The position numbers and the translations under genes are program-made. From Bimuria novae-zelandiae CBS 107.79 (lineage: Eukaryota > Ascomycota > Dothideomycetes > Pleosporales > Didymosphaeriaceae), in NCBI GenBank assembly GCA_010015655.1, contig ML976718.1, forward strand, positions 62,001 to 126,000: DNA of 64,000 bases. Reading direction: 5' to 3'. Below, in pieces: positions 1 through 11,399 of the stretch; within the stretch, counting starts at the first letter, position 1; each line of letters opens with the position of its first letter. Below the pieces are notes generated by a model. It saw nothing but the letters and a program-made list of their open reading frames with translations, ran no database searches and was not told the origin of the DNA.

Positions 1-1766
1 ACCTAACATCGCCTCGACTCCCACTCTTCATCAACCTCTCCCCTCCCATCGCCAAGCCGCCCTCCACCGGACTCTCCTTCTCGCTCCGACTGTTTTTTCT
101 TCTCCTCCGTACAAGCTGGTATCCTCGATCGAGCTCGACCTCTATCGCACACCTGACCTTTAGCGCACCAACAGCGGGCCAAACGCTCCTCTCACCACGG
201 CGAATCCAGTAGTCCAGTGCCTCCTTCGTCGGGTTCTCGAGTAGCCTAAAGAAGTCGCTAGGCGTGAGTTCTGGGACGAGTGTCAAGCTAGGTCCAGGAA
301 TATTCTCATCGAGCAGGAATCTGCGGATAGACGGTGGCAGCACGCCGAGTTCGTTAAGCTGATGGAGTCTGTGTTGGATTTCCATTACGATGAGGCGTAG
401 AATGGGCACGCTAACCTGCCATTTTCCGCTGTCTTGCTTAGGGTTGGGGTGGTGCAGGTCGGAGCGCAAGAACGGTGCGAGGTAGGGCCGCGCTTGTGAG
501 ACGATGAAGTGATTTACGTTGAAGAGCTCTGCGATGCGGTGAAGTGGTGATTCGCGTGCATCTGCGTAGCTCGCGTGGGTCCAGGGTCGGAATGTGGTAG
601 ATAGAGACGGCGACCAGGGTGTTATGCGACCTGTATCATCTTTACAGAGGAGAGTCACTGGCTTGTACAGGTTAGACGAGGAGGCGTTGGAGGCGAGAGC
701 CGCGGACCAAATGAGTACGTTAGGCGCGGTAAGGTAGTTGAGGAGGTCTGGAACACCGCCTCCACCCGTAGTGGATACGGTGATGTTCAGGACTCTCTTG
801 GTCTTAAGGTAGGCTTCTTCAAAGGTGAGGTCTTCGACGTTGGCGCGCACCACCTGCTCGAGCACATCCACGTCGAGAAAATAACCATCCTTTAGGAAGC
901 GCCTGATGCGTCGGAAGAGCGTCTGGTACCAACTGCTCTGCCTATGAGCTTCTACTTTCTTGGTAAACGCTGTGAGGTCGATGCTGGAGCCTTTGAGGAA
1001 GTCGAGCAGCTCGTCTTCGGTGTGGACGCCCACAAGGGCTGCGATCAATGCGCCAGTTGCGGTTCCAGCAATAATACGGGGTAACAGACCGCGCAGATGG
1101 AGCGCTTTCACGACACCTAGGTGGCAGAGGCCGAATATGGCGCCGCCTTGTAGAACAAGGACTGAGCGGCCAAACGCCTGGCGCGTATCGTGGAGCACAT
1201 CTAGCTTGTTCTGGTTTGTAAGGCCAGATTCGGCCGTGACGGGATAGCACGTGACATGGTCTATGGCAAGCGCAACCTGCGTGATGTAGTCCTCGATCAG
1301 GAGCTTGGTCCCCGCAAATGCCCTGTTAAACAGTCGCGGCGCTGTGATGTTGCCCAAATTCCTGACCAGTCCGCTGCGCAACAGCGACACAAGTCCAAGT
1401 ATGTCGTCCTCCTCGCGGGTCTCGATAATAGCCTGTAGACGCTCGTAGATAAGGCGGTAATCGTAGTATTTGGAGGTTGGGTTCTGGCGCCAGAGGTCGT
1501 AGCCAAGGACCTCATCGAGCTGGAACGCCGCGGCTTCGTATTCTTCGTAGAGATTCGCGGATGCGAGCGCTTCAAAGAGCACGTCGCGTGGCTTCTTCTG
1601 TGTCCACCATGTAGATACTTTCTTTGATATTGTTGTTAGTATCTGCATCGCGTGTCCGGTGGTGCAGACGTACCAGCTGCCAGAATATGAATACATCGAG
1701 CAAACAGGCCCACACAGTACTTGCTATGGCGGCAAGGTTAGCCCGTCCCGGCTTCTGCTTGGGCAT
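1..1766 (-). CDS. Patatin-like phospholipase-domain protein, 3' end outside the window
   Basis: Two exons are visible: 1674-1766 (31 codons from the ATG at 1764-1766) and 1-1621, joined over a 52 bp intron (1622-1673, GTACGT donor, ATACTAAC branch point, CAAAG acceptor). About 571 residues are open with no stop, so the C-terminus lies beyond base 1. The N-terminus has a hydrophobic stretch (residues about 11-29) that could be a membrane helix. Residues about 186-200 carry the Gly-rich patatin oxyanion-type motif LQGGAIFG. The segment ELFNVNHFIVSQARPY (about 397-412) is typical of fungal TGL3/4/5-type lipases, which act on triacylglycerol or lysophospholipids at lipid droplets or ER membranes. 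The nucleophile motif reads G-T-A-T-G (Ala219) instead of GXSXG, and the catalytic Asp motif is D-A-R rather than D-G-G/A/S, so the protein may be a non-catalytic paralogue. Family call is secure; activity is doubtful. Confidence 0.85.
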
Positions 1767-1945
1767 GGCTGAAATTGCCCGTGATCAGCGCGAGTCGCAT
1801 GATTTGTTGTGTGCGCGGGGAAATGCACACATGGAGCGATGATGCTTTCTTTGTGGAGAGATGCCTTTCACATGTCTCGGAGATGTGAGCGAGTGTGGCG
1901 GAGTTCCTGCGCCACAGTAACAACCACTATTGTCAACAAGCAAGC
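1767..1945. promoter_or_regulatory. 5' flank of the patatin-like gene
   Basis: This is normal-composition DNA upstream of the patatin-like start codon. Base composition changes abruptly to AT-rich repeat DNA near 1945, leaving under 200 bp of unmutated upstream sequence. No defined promoter motif was recognised. Confidence 0.3.
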
Positions 1946-1989
1946 TAGCTTAATAAGCTTAATTAACTTAATTAGAAATAAGAAAGTTA

Positions 1990-2323
1990 ACTAATTTAAG
2001 CTAACGTATATATATAGCGAGTTAATTAGTTAAGCAAGCTAATTACTCTACTAAGACCCTATTAAAATCTATACTATACACGATAGTATAGAATAACTAT
2101 AAATAGTTTAATAAAAATTGCAGTAAGTTAATTTATTTAAAATTTACTTTTATAAGTTACTTATAGGTATGTGAGTTATATTTGCTCTTACTATAATATT
2201 AATAGTGTTATAAAGTTAATTTACTTTTATTAGCGTATATTTTCTTTTTTCCTTTGTCTTATTATTACGCGCCCTTAACTGTATTAGAGTAGCTAGCTTT
2301 AAGCTAGCGCATATATAAGCTAA
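1990..2323 (+). mobile_element. Decayed copy of DNA element family B (left part)
   Basis: From about 2047 the sequence parallels the left end of element B at 44991-45190, continuing at 58745 onward. Shared blocks include AGACCCTATTAAAA, the GTTAATTTACTTTTATTAG stretch and the following pyrimidine-rich ATTACTACGCCC-like stretch. It is heavily AT-shifted. The copy is interrupted at 2328 by a solo LTR and probably resumes at 2720, but I could not align what follows. No coding sequence is readable. Confidence 0.55.
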
Positions 2324-2328
2324 TTACA

Positions 2329-2714
2329 TGTAACAGGAACAATCGCTCGTCGACACGAGAACCCTTGGCCAGTCAAGACAGGATTCGAGATCACCCGAAA
2401 ACCGACACTCATCCGTATCGGACCAATTTCGGATCTATCAGACCGATGGGGAACTACGAATCCGATTCGGACCTATTTCGGATCCATCAGACCGCCGGTC
2501 AACCTATGGCAGTTATGTGCTAGCTAGCCATCTGGGAAGAGGTGTATTTAGAGGAGCTTGGGGCTTTTGTAGTTCAGTACCTTTTCCGTATCCTTTCGTA
2601 CCAGGCCTATAGGCACTTAATTCATTCGAGGCTACATTCTTATACACGCACTCCCACATGCCTCTGCTAGGAGATACGCCAACATCGATCCTTTGAGTGA
2701 CCTGCGCCGATACA
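2329..2714 (+). mobile_element. Solo LTR, family H (386 bp), copy 1
   Basis: The unit starts TGTAACAGGAAC, ends CGCCGATACA and is flanked by a perfect 5 bp target duplication TTACA (2324-2328 and 2715-2719). A second copy of identical length lies at 61236-61621. It contains an imperfect internal repeat of about 45 bp built on CGGACC..TTTCGGATC.ATCAGACCG (about 2424-2455 and 2476-2507). There is no internal retrotransposon sequence, so this is a solo LTR left by LTR-LTR recombination. It is far less AT-shifted than its surroundings. Confidence 0.92.
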
Positions 2715-2719
2715 TTACA

Positions 2720-3175
2720 TAGGTAAGCTAATCACTTTACCAAAACGCGACATCCGCACAAAACACGCAATTTCTTAATATAACGCCTATTAATATTAAC
2801 GCCTATAAGCTAGCTATATAATTATTTATTAATAATTTTATGATAAGTCTTTACACCAGCTAGCGCGTAGCTATAGAGGCGTATAGTATTTTTTTAATTT
2901 ATTTTATTAACGCGTATTAATAGCGCGTAAATTTAACGTATTAGCTATAAATACTAATAACAATTAATTTCATCTATAAAATTTTTTTTTAATAAACTAA
3001 ATAAAAAAAAACGCGCGTTTGCCTTATCTTTTATGCTTATACTTAAAAATTAGCGAATTAAATTTTATATATAAATACTAATAATTAGCTTATAAGCAAG
3101 CTTTAGATTTTAGTTTTTATTTATTAATAGCTATATATTACTATAGTAGTTAGTAAAAAGCTAAAGGCTTAAAAG
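2720..3175. other. AT-rich RIP-like sequence, unidentified
   Basis: Very TA-rich, with a few GCGC/ACGCG islands. It probably includes the continuation of the family B copy. No reading frame or family could be recognised. Confidence 0.3.
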
Positions 3176-4345
3176 GCTAATATAATAATTATAGAATAGG
3201 TGCACGCCTTCCTAGAATTCTATAAGTAGACTAGATGGCGGCTTAATATACGGGCGGAGAATACCTATAATATGGACGAGACTGGCGTTGCCCTAAGGGT
3301 ACGTACGAACACTAGAGTACTTTCTAGTAGTTAGAAAAAGAAGGCTTATATTCGGACTCTAAAGAATCGCGAGTAGGTCTTTATAATTAAGTCTATATTA
3401 GTAACAGGGTGGAAACTACACTGCGTAGTTATCTTTAAAAGCTAAAGTCTATAAATAACCTAGTTCTCTTTATCCTACGTACCTGACTAGATCTATACTA
3501 CCTTAGAGAACGGATAGACGTTAAGTATAATAAGTACTGAGTAGCTAATACTAACTCTTTATTTTTAATAGCTAAAGTAATTATATTAATATTGAGTTCC
3601 TTTAGCTTTATAAAAAGTAAAAATAGAGTTCTTATGCCTACTTACGTATACCTTATTTGTTTTATAATTATTAAATTTTACTTCTTTCTTTATTATTAAG
3701 TCTAATTATTAATATTTAATTTAAGAGCTTATATTATTTAATAACGCTACTTTTATTAAAAAGGAACATTCTATTACATCCCACTATTAAAATAAAAAGA
3801 AAGAAATTATAAAATATATAATTTAAGCTAGCTAGTAGTCTACTAGTATTTACCTTCTTAATATTAATTGGGTACTTAGCTTGTCGCAGCTCTTTTAGAG
3901 GCCTACTATACTTACGTATTAGCAATAGCCTTAGCAATAGCCTTAGAGCTTCTTTTCTACTCCTTAAGGCCCTAGAAATTTATACCTAGCTCAGTGCGAG
4001 GTGCAGAGCTGCGAAAACCTAGGTTACAAGACAAGACTTCTCTTACAAAAAGCCGGTAAGGCGCTAGCAGCTATAAATACTTAAGCTATAAAATTTAAAT
4101 TAAAGAAAAGACCCCTTAAGCGATAGTTAAAAACTACTAGCTTTTAGTATTTATAAAATCGCGTTTAAGTGGACCTAAATTAACGCTTTATAGAGGTAGA
4201 GACTATTAAGGAGGCAATACGTGTAGCTAAGGCCTTAGTAGCTTAGCAAGATAGATATACTATAAAGGGAGCTATAGAGAAATCAGTAGTAGCTATAGCA
4301 ATAGCTACTCTATAGTCTATACAGTGGGGTGACAAAAAGAAAAAC
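3176..4345 (+). pseudogene. Fot1/pogo-type transposase remnant (DDE)
   Basis: The plus-strand translation around 3255-3300 gives a segment reading ENTYNMDETGVAL, the first catalytic Asp block of pogo/Fot1 transposases (DDE_1 family). It is followed by a stretch like the conserved N-R-E-W-V..I..I..TGW.L..VVIFK block (about 3335-3450) with TAG/TAA where Trp and Gln are expected. A basic C-terminal tail is readable near 4315-4350. Several RIP-type stops and probable indels destroy the frame. Such a protein would cut and paste the element at TA dinucleotides. No convincing terminal inverted repeats were found. Confidence 0.7.
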
Positions 4346-5498
4346 AAATCTTTTTAGGTATCTTTTTAAACCTTATATATTATATCCAATAGTAGGGTTA
4401 TAGTTAATGATTTACTAAAGAGTATTTATATTATACTAGTACTTATTATACCACCCTTTATCCCTTTTTAAGGTCTCCTAACGACTAGGTAGTGATAGTA
4501 TACAATTATCTAGTCCCCTTTACGGTAGTTCCCAACAATTTTCATGTATAGTCTTAATAAAAAGGTCTATACTTTTTTCTTTATTACCAAAACCTAAAGA
4601 GTCCCTAGGCTTTTTATTTAGGTTATTTTTTAGTATTAACTAGACGTTTTCTATTAGTGCTATATTAGTTAGATAGGGAGAATAAGAAAAAAGATTAATT
4701 TTCTCCCTTTTAAACTACCCTAAAATATTAGCGATTTCGTGGTGAGGAATATTATGTTGTTAAAATCTTCAATCTATAATATATTAATTAGCCTAAAGTA
4801 CAATATATAGTTTTAAAAATATATAATATATAGTAATATATTAAAGAAATATTAAAAAAAAAAAGAAATAGAAAGACTTTAAACGTACCTCTTTTTATTA
4901 AAGTCTTAAGAATCGGATTCAGGTTTCTATTAGTATAATCTTTATTAGTAAAACTGGTCATTATTTTAGGCGTCTTAGTAACAACTACTTTAGATCTCCC
5001 CTCTGTCTAAATTAATTTCTAAACGTAAACATCAATATCGCGGGCTATAACTAAGTAAGTATTATAGTTATTTAAAAACTAAAATTATACAAGGATGAAT
5101 AGAATCGGTTTTACAAGCTCTTGTATTTTGAATTTTAAAGGACTAACTTTTAGGGCGGGTATTTATAATTTTCGAATGTACTATAGAACTTTTCTTATTC
5201 TATAAGATTCTATCCTAGTCCGTAACCCCTTTCGATTGCTGATTTATTAGAAAATATAAATTTATTTAAGTTAATATTCTAGATATTATTCTGTTAAATC
5301 TTGGCGACATTTAGCCTAGTTTTGACTTTTTTCTTATTTAAAAACGGTTTTTATATAGAGGTCGTTATTCTATATCCCTCCCTTTTTAAAAGTCTCTAGA
5401 GAATTCTTTCAGAGAGATTAAGGCTATTTTCGTATAATAGCCTTTTATTTATTTTTTAGGACTTCTTTCATAGTCCCTACTAATGATTTTTAAGTCTC
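4346..5498. other. AT-rich RIP-like sequence, unidentified
   Basis: Strongly AT-biased, with long A/T runs (for example 4850-4870) and no recognisable frame on either strand. It is probably an old mutated transposon. It ends where an A'-type LTR begins. Confidence 0.3.
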
Positions 5499-7348
5499 TG
5501 TTAGGATCTGAGATTCAGGGAAGGCTGTATCGGTTTTGTATCTAATTCCTCACGTTATTCGCCAAGAATGACTAGTCATTGGCGACTACGCCGCAGGGCG
5601 CTAAGTCACGTGACCGCTCTCCAGAGAGCGCTCGCCAACGAGTAGAAACAAGCTAAGTATATAGAAACGCAAATATAAGCTTTTATATTTATATTTAACC
5701 TATTTATTAATCTATTATTTAGATTTACCTTAGGCTTTTATTAATTTAATTATACTATATATAATTTTAATTCTAGCGCCTATTATTAAGCGCAAGCTAT
5801 TAATAAAACTTTTACTTATATTACTAATGCTCTTACCTAAGAACTAACCTTAAACCCCTTTGAAACTAGCTATCTATAAGGGCTTAACTTTTTAAACACC
5901 CTTAATATAAGCGTCAACGATACCTTTTTTACTAATATAATAGATATTTAAAGAGATAATGTTAAAGGACCAAGCATTACTATAGCTAGTAAATAAATAA
6001 AGAGTTTTTATAAAAAGCCTAACTTCTTTTATAGTAAATATAATTATACAGAACTATAGATCTTGCAACTTAACCTATACTTTATAAAATAAAAAAAGAA
6101 TAGGAAGATACTAATAAAACTATATTCGCTTTAATCTATATAAAGAGGAATATCTTTAAGTGAATTTATCCTTACATTAATTAATACCTAGCTAGAGCCA
6201 ATATAAAGGGCGGCGCCATAGATAAAATTATGAAAGATTATAAACCTTTTCACGTTAAAATTACTAACTAGGACGCTATTACTAAATAAGTTATCTAATA
6301 ACTTAAGTAGACTTGCTTAGTTGCTAAATATAAATCTAAATTCCGCAAAAATACTAACTAAGTTAAATAGAATAATATAAGTCTTATAACTATATTTTAT
6401 AAGGGATTAAAGCGACATGTGTGCGAGAAACTATTACGTAGTAGATTAAAGACTAATATCTTATAAGAACACGTAGTAGAAGTAACTTAAATTAATAATA
6501 AATGGTATAAACTAGAATGACACCTATGCTAGAACTAAAATAAAAAGAAAGTTATAGAGTACCTACTATAAAAATTAATTACTATAACTTTAAATAATAG
6601 CTATAGCGTAGAAACTAAGTTAATTATAGTTACTACCTAATAGAAAGCACATAGTACTAACAAGTTAACGTAATAGAGAAAAGAACAGGAAAGGTTAAAG
6701 GCTTTTATAAGTCTAACTAAGGACATACCCTAGATAGAACCTACAAATAAGGAACTGGGACACGCCTTTGCTATACATGTAGTAAATCAGGCTATATAGC
6801 TAGGAACTATATATCTAAGAATAAGGTTATGAAATAGTTAAACGTAATAATCGCTAGAGACGCTAATACAACTAACAAAAAATAGTAAGTAGTTAACGTT
6901 ATTAAGTAACTTAATATCTAAGATAAGGGTTTAGAATAATTAAGATTCCTTAACTTACAACTCTACGACGATGTATATAAAAGTTTAGAAGAGAAAGAGA
7001 TAGAGCCAGTGCCTTAATTTCTTATACTTTACCCTAGCTATAGTAAACTAGTTACTAGCAGAATAATAAACGTTTTTAATTTTTTAGAAAAATACTAACT
7101 AAGGAAAGTAGACTTTCGCTTTATGATAATAAAATAATAAAATAATAAAATAAAGACCATAATATAGTACTATACTACGCCTACTACCCTAACTTAGTTA
7201 GTAAAGTAGCACGTAAATAGGTAGATTACCGCTATAAAAATAAAAACTTTTAAAAGAAGTATCTAAACAAAGACCTAAACTATAAACTATAGTACAAATT
7301 AGACCACCGTAACCCTATGTATGGAACTATACAATAAACCCTCTATAG
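5499..7348 (+). mobile_element. Truncated Ty3/gypsy element, family A' (5' LTR plus gag)
   Basis: The LTR runs about 5499-5889 (TGTTAGGATCTGAG start; its 3' part aligns with the LTRs at 50937 and 57301). The internal part aligns with the gag of element A3, including a decayed CCHC knuckle near 6770-6815 where His and the last Cys have become Tyr (TAT). The copy breaks off at 7348 in a TATAG just before the reverse LTR of the family F copy. The matching position in A3 is about 52815, so F inserted here and the rest of A' has been lost. TAG/TAA codons occur throughout, as expected after RIP. Confidence 0.75.
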
Positions 7349-7509
7349 TGTAAGGGGCTGGGTGCTCAAGGAGCCAAAGGTGCTAGAAAAATACTTATAA
7401 ATTTAATAAAGAGTCCGAAGTTAAGCTTTAGGCATTAAACTTATATATTTAAGGTTTATATAACTAAGGATTAATAATTTAAGGTAATAATTAGGCGTAG
7501 CCTATTATA
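7349..7509 (-). repeat. Family F LTR (161 bp) of the reverse copy
   Basis: TGTAAGGGGCTGGGTGCTC at the left and GCCTATTATA at the right are the reverse complement of the F LTR ends. Length equals the other two F LTRs (161 bp). The left flank is the A' gag. Confidence 0.9.
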
Positions 7510-8666
7510 TACCTTCCTTCCCTTTATTAGGGGTAAAGAAAAATCTTCGTGTCTAATTTTATATTCTTACTATAAGTAGTTACTATAGTAGTGTGTTCGC
7601 GCTAGTGCGTTTAATTATAATTATATATATATAATGACTTCTTGCCTAGCTTTTAAACCTCACTTTTTTATACTTTTTCTTTTCTTATTTTAACTTTATG
7701 CGCTGTAACCTCTTGCTTTTAGCCTAGTCTTTTTTAACTTTATAATCTAATCCCTTTCCTTATTCTAATAAGATAGCTAGCCCTTCGCGTAATAGTTATA
7801 TAATAAGGACTTTTAAGTATTAGAGGTGTGCTATTAATTTTAATAATAAAATAAAAGAAGTCTTCTTCCTATTAGAGTTACCTAGCTACTAATTTAAGAA
7901 GACTAAGCTCTTTAAAACTAAAGCTACTATTTTTAATACTAGCGTAATTTGCCTTCGCTGGCTTACTAGGAAGTGTAGTCCTTTTAAAGCTTATGAAGTA
8001 AGTTCTAGACTTTTTTTCTTTTTTTACTTCTTTTTACTTTTTAATTTATTTTCTTACTTTCCTAACTTTCTTCTTAGTTCTTTAGCGGCCTAGTTATGCG
8101 CACTTACTAACTTAATAAGCTTAGCTTTAAGGTCTAATCTTGCTACGCGTGACGATTAAGCGCTAGTATATTAACTATATTACTTATAGACACGTCTATT
8201 AGTAGGTGCTAGCGGGTAGGATAGTTTCCTATAAAAAGTGCTATATTTATAAGCTTACTAGCTACACTAGACAAGTATACTTTAGTCTAACTTATTTTAG
8301 ATAACTTTAGGGTGTGCTCTACTAACTTCTTCCCCTACCTAGATTTAGCCTACCCTTAACAAAGTTAGCTACGAAGAGTTTACTGACATTATAGTTATTA
8401 ATATAAGCTACCTTATAAATAAGGCTTTAAAAAGTAGCTAAGAGTAAAAGACTATTTTTACCAACCTTAACGCGTTTTATTTTACTTATAAAGCTATTAT
8501 TATTAATTACTTTACCTCCTTTAAGAGTAAGACTACTATTATTTTAGGCCTTATTACTTCTTTTTTTAAGGCTATTTAGCTCTTAAATTATATTACTATT
8601 GTAGTTAAAAAGACTTCTAACCTTCTTTAAGTTTATACTACTAATTTTAAAGTATTTTATTAAGAG

Positions 8667-9111
8667 TGTTACGGACCAGAAGTCGACGGTGGGACGACAG
8701 GCCTTATGACGACAACCAGGCCCCACCTCCGACTTACGTAATGTCCTAGGCTGTCCCAGGCGCCAAGACTATGGGATGTTATGGGACCACGTGACCCAGG
8801 GTCACGTGACGTCCCAGGAAATCCCATGGGATCCCACAAGGTTAGGATATGGGATACCATGGGACTCTATGGGACAAGGAGGATATATATACAGGATGGT
8901 TTCCTTTATACGCTCCTTGTAGTCAACTGAAATATCTTCTGTGCGAGTACCTTCTCCTATACAGACTAATAGTTATCTTATTCGCTATAAGATTGGATTG
9001 TTCAACCGCGCTTAATTGTCGCATCAACTCGTACCATTGAATAACCCGTGAGACGCCTCATTACCTTACCGCCCTAACCCGGATCGGACCAAGCGAGTGC
9101 ACCTCATAATA
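8667..9111 (+). mobile_element. Solo LTR, family C (445 bp), copy 1
   Basis: Starts TGTTACGGACCAGAAG, ends CACCTCATAATA (final CA mutated to TA) and is flanked by the perfect duplication AAGAG (8662-8666, 9112-9116). A reverse copy lies at 59774-60222. The central part (about 8745-8880) is built of TGGGA/TCCCA blocks around two CACGTGAC motifs, forming a large imperfect palindrome that is probably a promoter region. Short open frames here are not believable genes. Confidence 0.92.
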
Positions 9112-9699
9112 AAGAGTGTAAGAACCTTTTTGTGAGTTCTTTTTAAATACTGAAGTAATTTTTTAAGATTAATATTGTGTAGCTCTCTGACAAGTTCGTA
9201 GTAGTAGATAAAGGTATTATAATAGATAGTTTTTAGGTAAGAGATAATATCCTCGCAAAAGCTAATATACTTACTTGAGCCTACTAGGGCTTACGCTAGT
9301 AGCTTTAGGCTATTATAATAAAGAAGTGCCTTAGTAAAGAGGATAATAGCTTCTCTAATCTTAGTAGTATATTAAAGGGCAGAGAAGAAGACCTAAATAT
9401 TATTAAAAAGGATTTTACTATTTCTTTACTAGCAAAAAATGCCTCTTCCGCCTAGTTTCTTTATTTTTTTATTTTTAGTTTACTTCTATGGCTCCCGTCC
9501 TTTGTACGGACTATTTTTTATTATTATAAAAATCATTTAGTTTCCTTAATATCTTTAGTAATTTTAAGGATTTTTAAAGTTACTTTTTTAGGATCCCTTC
9601 TTAACTGCTTTCCTTAATACTTAACTTTATTTTTCAATAACGTTGTTACTGCCCTTATTTTAGATACCTTTATCTAGCTAGGTTCTTTAACTTAGTAAG

Positions 9700-9914
9700 T
9701 GTAATAGGCTAGATGCCTTGTTGTACTGTTCCTCGGTGAAACCCTCGGTGAAACCCTCAGTGCTCCTTTAGACTGAGTGGGGCCTTAGAAATCTCTCGAA
9801 TCTTCTTGACAATAACAGCGCACATATAAGTTTAGCCTTACTTATAGATAGTTTACTCCTTATTAAATATAATCCTGTTACTAGGCATCGGCAACCTTTG
9901 CGCAGCCCCTTATA
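9700..9914 (+). repeat. 5' LTR of element E
   Basis: 215 bp, same length as the 3' LTR. Differences from the 3' LTR are mostly transitions. It contains a short tandem duplication of CGGTGAAACCCT. Confidence 0.95.
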
Positions 9915-10046
9915 TTTTATATTTGATTACCCTTAAGCAGCTAGTGTAGCTATCCCCTAGTGCTCTACTAACGGACCGATTGCAAGACCTGCTTCCAAGC
10001 AGTAAGTAGTGACGAACTAAGCTATACGGTTAATCCCTAGCCACCC

Positions 10047-10212
10047 TAACGGAACGACTTGCAAGACCTGCTTCTAAGTAGTAAGCACCACCACGACAAG
10101 CAACGCTAGTGTAGGGACCTCTAACGGTTGAACGCCTGCCCGAGTACCACGACGACGAGCAACGCCAGTGCAGGGACCTTTAACGGTTGAACGCCTGCCC
10201 GAGCACTACGAC
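10047..10212 (+). repeat. Tandem repeats in the 5' leader of element E
   Basis: A 59 bp unit (GAC.AGCAACGC.AGTG.AGGGACCT..AACGGTTGAACGCCTGCCCGAG type) is present twice in tandem from about 10093 to 10210. It is preceded by two copies of a GCAAGACCTGCTTC.AAG.AGTAAG unit at about 9980 and 10056. These lie between LTR and gag and could be packaging or translation-control sequence. Confidence 0.75.
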
Positions 10213-10369
10213 GAACGCAGTAAGATAGAGACTAGCACTTACTATAGAGCTTTAAACGCTTAACAAGATAATAAAGGATAATCTTAGCAAATAATACTAA
10301 CACTACTAAACTTAAGTATTAAAGCGATAATATAGTAGATAATAGTGTAGATAGGCGAACTTACAGCGC

Positions 10370-11360
10370 GAATGGTAAGAATTAAAAGTACTAATGTCTT
10401 AGCACCTACTGCGACTACTATTAGTATAAAACCTGCGACACCTATAGCACCTATAACACTTGCGACACCTGCGGCAGCGTACGAACCGAAAGGACTTAAG
10501 GACCCTGAGGCATTTGATGGAACTCGAAGCTAGTATTTACTATGGAAATACTAGATTAAAGCAAAGCTAAGGTCTAAGACTTAACAGTTCTATATAGACT
10601 AACTCGCGATTAACTACACTTTTAGTTGTATAATAGGTAATGCTAGAGCACGTATCTTCCTATAGGTATCTATTCACGCCGTAACTAGCACGCTTAATTA
10701 GTTCTTTTAGCATCTTAACGAAGCGTTTAAGGACGCGCACATAGCTAAGACTGTAAGAAGCAAGCTTTAGAACATAAAACAGAAAATACATAATATACGC
10801 GACTTTATTTAGAACTTTAACAAGGAAGCTCTAATAGCTAGCCTATTTAACTATGCTATCCTAAAGAGCATGTTCCTACACGCTCTTAATCACGAGTTAC
10901 GGACTACCCTCGCAGGCACTATCTTTCCTAAGAGCACTACGATTGAGGAGATATAATTATACATTACTACTATATTAGACAATCTATAGCGGTTAAAGCT
11001 AAGCAGCAAGAAGAGAGACGCACTACTATAGAATACTACCTTAAGCGATATTTCTGCTAATCCTATAGACTAGGAACCGAGTAGAACACAGATACAACGA
11101 GCAAAATAGGTCCCCTAGAAGGAGATTAATCAACAACGCGATAATAGATTGTGTTTATAATGCGTAAAGAAAGGCTACTAAATTAAGTTTTATACTTTAA
11201 AAGCTACTTAGAATCCTAAGCGATAGCTAACTCGAGCCGCGAAAGCGAAAACTAAATTAAAGGTAGAAGATAACGACAACGCGATAGTAGTAGATAATAA
11301 TAAGTTAAAAAAAGAGTAGCTCCTAGTCGAAGTCGCGATCAGGAGCCTTCACGAGTAAGC
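10370..11360 (+). pseudogene. gag of element E (RIP-inactivated)
   Basis: Translates into a Retrotrans_gag-type capsid region (PEAFDGTR near 10507, then helices around 10560-10990) followed by a damaged CCHC knuckle near 11145-11190 (C-L-x-C-V-K-K-G-Y; His and last Cys lost). Stops fall at expected Trp/Gln codons. Gag would form the particle and bind the element RNA. Confidence 0.8.
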
Positions 11361-11399
11361 AAGAACACAAGGACAGAATAGGATGAGTTTAAAAAGAAA

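Noticed and set aside
8669..9040. Open frames inside solo LTR C, and similar ones in its copy at 59962-60156
   Set aside because: They lie inside a repeat with LTR ends and target duplications, and derive from the TGGGA palindrome region.
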